A stretch of 64,000 nucleotides of DNA. It comes from Mycobacteroides salmoniphilum (lineage in GTDB: Bacteria; Actinomycetota; Actinomycetes; Mycobacteriales; Mycobacteriaceae). Positions within the stretch are counted from its first letter, which is position 1, and every line of letters begins with the position of its first letter. Shown one piece after another: positions 59,271 to 64,000 of this stretch. A program made the position numbers and the translations under genes. Below the pieces are notes generated by a model that made no database searches, had not been told where the DNA came from, and was given only the letters and a program-made list of their open reading frames with translations. The DNA is taken from the NCBI RefSeq assembly GCF_004924335.1, contig NZ_CP024633.1, forward strand, positions 2,480,001 to 2,544,000. The letters are read 5' to 3'.

Positions 59271-60041
59271 CTAGGACGACGCGGGGGCGGGGGCTGCCGC
59301 CGCGACAGGCGCGGCGGGCAGTTCGGGACCACCATTGCCCGGTCCGGCAGCAGGAATCTGCGCTACCAGCTGTGACTGCATCTGGGCCGATATCGCCGAC
59401 CAGGACATGGCCGCAGGCTTTCCGCCCCACCGCAGCGAGTAGATACCCACCAGCAGGGCCTGACCGGGCTGGGTGATGGTGTACACCGGACCGCCCGAAT
59501 CACCGTGTTGCCCACCGATATCCGCCATGGTGAACCAACCGTTGTTGATCGCGTCGACCTTGCCACACGTCTCGCCGGACACCGATCCCATCAGGCACAC
59601 CGGCAGTCCCGGCTCGGGTCCGGCGTTCTGCGCCATGCGCAGCGCAAGCCCATTGGGCAGGGTGCTGCTCAATTCCACCCCGGGCGAAAATGAGATGCCC
59701 TCGTAGTCCGAGACGACATCTCCCGGGCCGATCGCGCCTCCGGTGGGCAGGTTGCGGCTCATCAGCAGCACCTCGCCGATACGGTTCCCGCCCAGGTCGG
59801 TCACCGATCCGGTGGCATTGCAATGGCCCGCCGTCAGGCCGATTCGCGATGCCGGATCGACGTAGCCAAGGGTGCAACGACTGTCTCCCTGGACAATCGA
59901 CATGCCCGGGAAAGCGACGATCTTGGCAGGAGTTTCAGAGGCTGGATCGGCGGCTGAAAGCGCAGGTGAAGCAACAAGTACGCCGGCTACCGTGGCGACC
60001 GCGGACACACCACATGCCAGAGCTCTGCTCACGTTTTTCAC
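59271..60041 (-). CDS. Secreted trypsin-like serine protease (S1)
   Basis: 256-aa exported protease. The signal peptide is RALACGVSAVATVAGVLVASPALSA, then the mature chain starts near residue 32. Catalytic residues read as His73 (LTAGHC), Asp112 (VVSDYEGISF) and Ser182 (GQHGDSGGP). Cysteines 56/74 and 149/159 fit two disulfides. There is no propeptide long enough for streptogrisins. The C-terminal tail is Pro/Ala-rich. Similar secreted S1 proteins (Rv1815-like) occur in mycobacteria. GTG 60041 is preferred, with GAGGG upstream; a TTG at 60077 would extend it. Its target is not known. Confidence 0.85.
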   Translation of the reverse strand: MKNVSRALACGVSAVATVAGVLVASPALSAADPASETPAKIVAFPGMSIVQGDSRCTLGYVDPASRIGLTAGHCNATGSVTDLGGNRIGEVLLMSRNLPTGGAIGPGDVVSDYEGISFSPGVELSSTLPNGLALRMAQNAGPEPGLPVCLMGSVSGETCGKVDAINNGWFTMADIGGQHGDSGGPVYTITQPGQALLVGIYSLRWGGKPAAMSWSAISAQMQSQLVAQIPAAGPGNGGPELPAAPVAAAAPAPASS

Positions 60042-60166
60042 AACAACCAGCCCTCGGTTGACAATCCCGCCCTGCAAACGAGCATGGCGCCGGATTGCTG
60101 GAGTGTCAATTTCATCGCCAGCAACGCCGCCGTGTCGCGAGCCTCCCCGGGGTCGCGCTCAGCCTC

Positions 60167-60172
60167 TACGAT
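60167..60172 (+). promoter_or_regulatory. -10 element for leaderless lprG
   Basis: TACGAT ends seven bases before the ATG at 60180. Confidence 0.5.
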
Positions 60173-60179
60173 CGAACGC

Positions 60180-60854
60180 ATGCGCAACCGCATCCGCCTC
60201 GCCCTTATCCCTGTCGCAGTCGCCGCCATCACCCTGGCCGGCTGCTCCAAGACCGAGAAGGCCGACGTCAACTTGCCCGAGGCCGCCACACTCCTGAGTG
60301 AGTCGGCAGCCACCACCAAGACCCAGACGAGTACACACCTCGTACTCAAGGTCACCGGCGACAAGCCGACCATCAAGCTCTCCGAACTCACCGGCGATCT
60401 GACCACCACCCCCGCCCTGGCCGCCAAGGGCACCGCCAAGACCGGCGGACTGGAGCTGCCCTTCGTGGTGGTCGACGGCGAGCTGTTCGCCCAGCTCGGC
60501 AGCGCTTACTCCAGCATGGGCCCCGTCAAGGATGTCTACGACGTCGGGATCATTCTGGATCCGAACAAGGGGTTGGCCAACCTCCTGTCCAACTTCACCG
60601 GCGCGAAGTCCGAGAAGACCGAGACCGTCGACGGTGTCGATTCTGTTCTGGTGACTGGGACCGTGAACAAGGACGCCATCAACACCTTCGCCGGCTCCAA
60701 ACTCACCTCGGACATCCCGGGCAAGGCCTGGATCGCGAAGGACGGCACTCACACGCTGAGCAAGATCAGCGTCGATACGTCCCCGGGCAACACCATTGAG
60801 ATGTCGTTGTCCGATTGGGGCAAGCCGGTCACGGTCGACAAGCCCGCCTCGTGA
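60180..60854 (+). CDS. lprG: Lipoprotein LprG
   Basis: 224-aa acylated periplasmic lipid carrier of the LppX_LprAFG family; it shuttles triacylated glycolipids and triacylglycerol toward the outer membrane. Lipobox is ITLAGCSK. The fold opens [43 protein letters not shown] and closes [14 protein letters not shown], as in M. tuberculosis LprG (Rv1411c). ATG 60180 follows a -10 hexamer by seven bases. The stop overlaps the P55 GTG, as usual for this two-gene operon. Confidence 0.95.
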   Translation: MRNRIRLALIPVAVAAITLAGCSKTEKADVNLPEAATLLSESAATTKTQTSTHLVLKVTGDKPTIKLSELTGDLTTTPALAAKGTAKTGGLELPFVVVDGELFAQLGSAYSSMGPVKDVYDVGIILDPNKGLANLLSNFTGAKSEKTETVDGVDSVLVTGTVNKDAINTFAGSKLTSDIPGKAWIAKDGTHTLSKISVDTSPGNTIEMSLSDWGKPVTVDKPAS

Positions 60855-62389
60855 TCGACACAGCCAAGGAGACAACCCTCCCGCTGCGGCATCGCGGCAT
60901 CGCGATCGGCGCCGGAAGTCTGGCGGTGCTGTTGGGCGCCCTCGACACCTATGTCGTGGTCAGCGTCATCACCGACATCATGCGCGACGTCGGCATCGCA
61001 TTGAACAACATCCAGCAGGTCACCCCGATCGTCACCGGGTACCTGTTGGGCTACATCGCCGCAATGCCGCTACTCGGGCAGGCCTCCGACCGATTCGGTC
61101 GCCGGAGGATCCTGCAGCTGGCACTGGTGGGCTTTGCGATCGGTTCTGTTGTCACCGCGATGTCGACCGATCTCACGATGTTGGTCACGGGCCGGGTCAT
61201 CCAGGGTGTCGCGAGCGGCGCGCTGCTACCGGTCACCCTGGCCCTGGGTGCCGATCTGTGGGCGGCACGCAACCGTGCGACAGTTCTCGGCGGCATCGGT
61301 GCCGCGCAGGAACTGGGCAGCGTGCTGGGCCCGCTGTACGGCGTCTTGTGCGTATGGCTGTTCGGCTCCTGGACCGCCATCTTCTGGGTCAACGTGCCAC
61401 TGGCGATCATCGCCATCGTGTTGGTTCAGTTCAGTGTTCCCGCGCACCAGCACGACGCGAACCGCCCGAAGGTCGACATCGTCGGAGGCGCACTACTTGC
61501 CATCGCACTGGGCCTGCTGGTCGTGGGCTTGTACAGCCCCAACCCCAAGGTCTCCGCGTTACCGGAGTGGGGTCTGCCGGTACTCACCGGGTCCGCGGTC
61601 GCATTCCTGGCGTTCTTTCTCTGGGAATCGCGCGCCAAGACCCGGTTGATCAGCCCCGAAGGGGTTCGATTCGGCCCGTTCTTCGCGGCGCTGGCCGCTT
61701 CGCTGGCCGCCGGAGCCGCACTCATGGTGACACTCGTGAACATCGAGCTGCTCGGGCAGGGCGTGCTGCAGATGGACAAGGCCAACGCCGTGTTCCTGCT
61801 GTCGAGGTTCCTTGTCGCGCTGCCGATCGGCGCGGTGATCGGTGGCTGGCTGGCTACACGATTCGGCGACCGGATCATTGCGGTGGCCGGTCTGCTGATC
61901 GCCGCGTTCGGGTATTACCTGATATCGGGCTGGCCGGTGGACGTGTTGGCCGCCCGGCACGATTTCGGGTTCTTCACGCTGCCCCGGCTGGACACGGACC
62001 TCGTGGTCGCGGGTGTGGGCCTGGGCCTGGTGATCGGCCCGCTCTCCTCGGCCGCGCTACGCGTGGTGCCCGCGGTGCAACACGGCATTGCGTCTGCGCT
62101 GGTGGTGGTGGCCCGGATGACGGGCATGCTGATCGGGATGGCGGCCCTCGGAGGCTGGGGCATTCACCGCTTCTACCAGAATTTCGACGCGCTGGCCGCT
62201 CAGGAGCCCAAGCCAGAAGGAAAGCCGAATCTCCTTGTGCTGCAACAACAGCTGTTGGACCGATCCATTCACGCCTACAGTCAGATGTACAGCGAGATGT
62301 TCGCGATTACGGCAGTCGTCTGCGTGATTGGTGCGGCCATCGCGATATTCGTTGGTTCACAACGCAACTCGGGGGACGAGGCTCAGTAG
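60851..62389 (+). CDS. p55: MFS efflux/lipid transporter P55
   Basis: 512-aa fourteen-helix MFS transporter that works with LprG in lipid export and drug tolerance. Helix 2-3 loop [16 protein letters not shown] matches the MFS motif, and helix 1 has [14 protein letters not shown], as in drug:H+ antiporter-2 proteins. GTG 60851 overlaps the lprG stop (GTGA). M. tuberculosis Rv1410c is the counterpart. The last 33 bp overlap the convergent ribD gene. Confidence 0.94.
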   Translation: MIDTAKETTLPLRHRGIAIGAGSLAVLLGALDTYVVVSVITDIMRDVGIALNNIQQVTPIVTGYLLGYIAAMPLLGQASDRFGRRRILQLALVGFAIGSVVTAMSTDLTMLVTGRVIQGVASGALLPVTLALGADLWAARNRATVLGGIGAAQELGSVLGPLYGVLCVWLFGSWTAIFWVNVPLAIIAIVLVQFSVPAHQHDANRPKVDIVGGALLAIALGLLVVGLYSPNPKVSALPEWGLPVLTGSAVAFLAFFLWESRAKTRLISPEGVRFGPFFAALAASLAAGAALMVTLVNIELLGQGVLQMDKANAVFLLSRFLVALPIGAVIGGWLATRFGDRIIAVAGLLIAAFGYYLISGWPVDVLAARHDFGFFTLPRLDTDLVVAGVGLGLVIGPLSSAALRVVPAVQHGIASALVVVARMTGMLIGMAALGGWGIHRFYQNFDALAAQEPKPEGKPNLLVLQQQLLDRSIHAYSQMYSEMFAITAVVCVIGAAIAIFVGSQRNSGDEAQ

Positions 62390-63379
62390 CACATCGGGCC
62401 CCATGCGCTCGATGTGGTCGTACTCCCAGCGCAGCGCGCGCGACAGGGTGGTGACGCCCACGTCCTCCACGGCGGGGACGTTGCCACCCAAGAGCATCGG
62501 GGCGAGGTAGGCCAGGATCCGGTCCACCAGACCGGCGCGCAAAAAGGCCCCGGCCAGCGTCGGTCCACCCTCCAGAAAGACGTCGGTGCGGTCCCCCAGG
62601 GCCGCAATCACCTCGGCCGGGTCGTGCGTCCGGATCACCATGGTGTGTGAGTCGTCGTTCAATACCTTGGCGTCCGAGGAGACCTCGCGCATACCGACAA
62701 CGACGCGTAGTGGCTGGTGCGGGCACAACACGTTCTCGGGAGTGCGTGCGGTGAGCTGCGGGTCGTCGGCGAACACGGTGCCGGTGCCCACCAGAACAGC
62801 ATCGGCGAACGCTCTGCGCCGATGCACGTCGGCCCGCGACTGCTCGCTGGTGATCCATTGACTGGTGCCGTCATTGGCGGCACTGCGCCCATCGACACTG
62901 GCACCGTACTTCCAGGTGACATGGGGGCGCCCGGTGCGTTGTTTGTGCAGCCATTCTCGCAGGGGTCCCGCAGCGACCCTGTCGGCAGCGACGCCGCCAA
63001 GGACCTCAACACCCAACGCGCGCAAGCGCTCGGCTCCCCCGGCTGCCTGCGGATTCGGGTCGGCGACGGCGTAGACGACACGTGAAACGCCTGCCACTGC
63101 AAGCGCATCCACACATGGCCCGGTTCTCCCCTGGTGATTGCACGGCTCCAGAGTGACGACGGCAGTACCACCTGCCGCGGCATCACCGGCCTGGGCCAGC
63201 GCCACCACCTCGGCGTGCTCCTGCCCGGGCGGGCGGGTACCGCCTACCCCGGCGACCACCCCTGATACATCCAGGATCACCGCGCCCACAGGCGGATTCG
63301 GATAGGTACTGCCCTTGACCTCCTCCGCGGCCCGGATAGCCAGATCCATGGCGGCATCGAGACCGATCGGGTTGGTCAT
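62357..63379 (-). CDS. ribD: Riboflavin deaminase/reductase RibD
   Basis: 340-aa bifunctional enzyme. The N-terminal deaminase has the zinc site HAEVVAL and [12 protein letters not shown]; the C-terminal reductase contains [21 protein letters not shown] and [20 protein letters not shown]. It makes the ribityl pyrimidine precursor. ATG 63379 gives the family N-terminus and lies one base after the rpe stop. It shares the minus strand with rpe, so translation may be coupled. The 3' end overlaps P55 by 33 bp. Confidence 0.95.
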   Translation of the reverse strand: MTNPIGLDAAMDLAIRAAEEVKGSTYPNPPVGAVILDVSGVVAGVGGTRPPGQEHAEVVALAQAGDAAAGGTAVVTLEPCNHQGRTGPCVDALAVAGVSRVVYAVADPNPQAAGGAERLRALGVEVLGGVAADRVAAGPLREWLHKQRTGRPHVTWKYGASVDGRSAANDGTSQWITSEQSRADVHRRRAFADAVLVGTGTVFADDPQLTARTPENVLCPHQPLRVVVGMREVSSDAKVLNDDSHTMVIRTHDPAEVIAALGDRTDVFLEGGPTLAGAFLRAGLVDRILAYLAPMLLGGNVPAVEDVGVTTLSRALRWEYDHIERMGPDVLLSLVPRVAL

Positions 63380-63380
63380 A

Positions 63381-64000
63381 TCAGCGGGCCAAATGTGTTG
63401 CTGCCCTGGCGGCTTGTTCACGCAGCGCCCGCACCGCCGCTTGGGGGTCCTGCGCGCCATACACAGCCGAACCCGCAACGAAACAGTCGACACCCGCCTC
63501 GGCGGCTTGCTCGATGGTGTCGGCGTTGATACCGCCGTCAATCTCCACGAGCACGGTCAGCTCGCCGGAGTCGACGAGCTTACGCACCGCACGCACCTTC
63601 TCGAGTACGCCCGCAATGAATGACTGTCCGCCAAATCCTGGTTCCACCGACATCACCAACAGCGTGTCAAAGTCCTTGAGCACCTCTAGATATGGATCCA
63701 GGGGTGTGCCCGGCTTGATGCTGAGGCCGGCCTTGGCGCCCGCGGCACGAATATCACGGGCAACGGCGACGGGATTATCCGTGGCCTCAGCGTGGAAGGT
63801 CACATTATGCGCGCCCGCCTCGGCGTATCCGGGTGCCCAACGATCAGGGTTGTCGATCATCAGGTGGCAATCGATGGGGATATCGGTTGCGGCCAACAGG
63901 CTGTCGACAACAGGAAGGCCCAGCGTCAAATTGGGTACGAAGTGCCCGTCCATGACGTCCACATGCAACCAGTCGGCCCCTTCCACGGCCGCCATCTCGT
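63381..64000 (-). CDS. rpe: Ribulose-phosphate 3-epimerase, partial
   Basis: The 5' part of the gene lies beyond the window end; about 206 codons are present. The TIM-barrel enzyme interconverts ribulose and xylulose 5-phosphate. Visible motifs: [18 protein letters not shown] (metal/substrate site), [24 protein letters not shown], and [20 protein letters not shown]. It is the upstream neighbour of ribD in the same operon, and the product feeds riboflavin and pentose pathways alike. Confidence 0.93.
   Translation of the reverse strand, partial: EMAAVEGADWLHVDVMDGHFVPNLTLGLPVVDSLLAATDIPIDCHLMIDNPDRWAPGYAEAGAHNVTFHAEATDNPVAVARDIRAAGAKAGLSIKPGTPLDPYLEVLKDFDTLLVMSVEPGFGGQSFIAGVLEKVRAVRKLVDSGELTVLVEIDGGINADTIEQAAEAGVDCFVAGSAVYGAQDPQAAVRALREQAARAATHLAR

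Noticed and set aside
60796..62454. 552-aa open frame overlapping P55
   Set aside because: It is Arg/Pro/Gly-rich and out of frame with the clear MFS transporter; a GC-bias shadow.

Overview
The window is high-GC actinobacterial DNA. It contains a dense set of mycobacterial signature genes: MspA-type porins, LprG-P55, MptB, the SufR-BDCSUT operon, OpcA, WhiA and a type VII secretion-type small protein cassette. Much of it follows, in inverted orientation, the gene order known from Mycobacterium tuberculosis around Rv1408-Rv1466. The tandem porins, the ethanolamine genes and the inserted oxidase-subunit cassette suggest a rapid grower. My best guess is the Mycobacteroides abscessus-chelonae group; this is inferred from content and was not tested by a search.

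Layout. 1-3252: thioredoxin, an Old Yellow Enzyme and two tandem DUF5666-type lipoproteins. 3249-9506: the complete SUF Fe-S assembly operon (sufR-B-D-C-S-U-sufT, minus strand), with a SufR-like operator at the sufR start. 9605-13069: mptB and an ABC exporter. 13093-17952: an accessory block (DUF899 protein, orphan membrane protein, NorE/NorF-like oxidase subunits III and IV, SnoaL protein, TetR regulator, small membrane protein, DUF2236/MpaB protein) sitting between the ABC permease and ctaA, which are neighbours in M. tuberculosis. 17976-22297: heme A synthase, an ATP-grasp protein, quinone reductase and heme O synthase. 22506-28985: the pentose phosphate operon tkt-tal-zwf-opcA-pgl. 29050-30751: a three-gene ESX-type cassette next to an AT-rich stretch. 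30770-34135: secG and the glycolytic operon gap-pgk-tpiA. 34191-40620: an MFS exporter and whiA-yvcK-rapZ-uvrC. 40725-43647: two small secreted proteins and a gamma-glutamyltranspeptidase lipoprotein. 43657-50302: ethanolamine catabolism without a microcompartment. 50403-53314: riboflavin genes. 53332-56550: secreted proteins and two tandem porins. 56551-59161: MetNIQ methionine importer. 59191-62389: secreted S1 protease and lprG-P55. 62357-64000: ribD and the start-truncated rpe.

The themes are respiration and heme A supply (ctaA, ctaB, orphan subunits III/IV), Fe-S assembly, central carbon flow with NADPH supply, cell-envelope building and permeability (MptB, LprG-P55, porins), and scavenging of ethanolamine, gamma-glutamyl peptides and methionine. 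A striking sequence-level feature is a TANNNT -10 hexamer placed 6-7 nt before the start codon of many genes, which predicts leaderless mRNAs and helps choose starts. No tRNA, rRNA, CRISPR array, insertion sequence or prophage was recognised. No wholly new system is proven; the best candidates for novelty are the oxidase-subunit cassette and the ESX-type trio.
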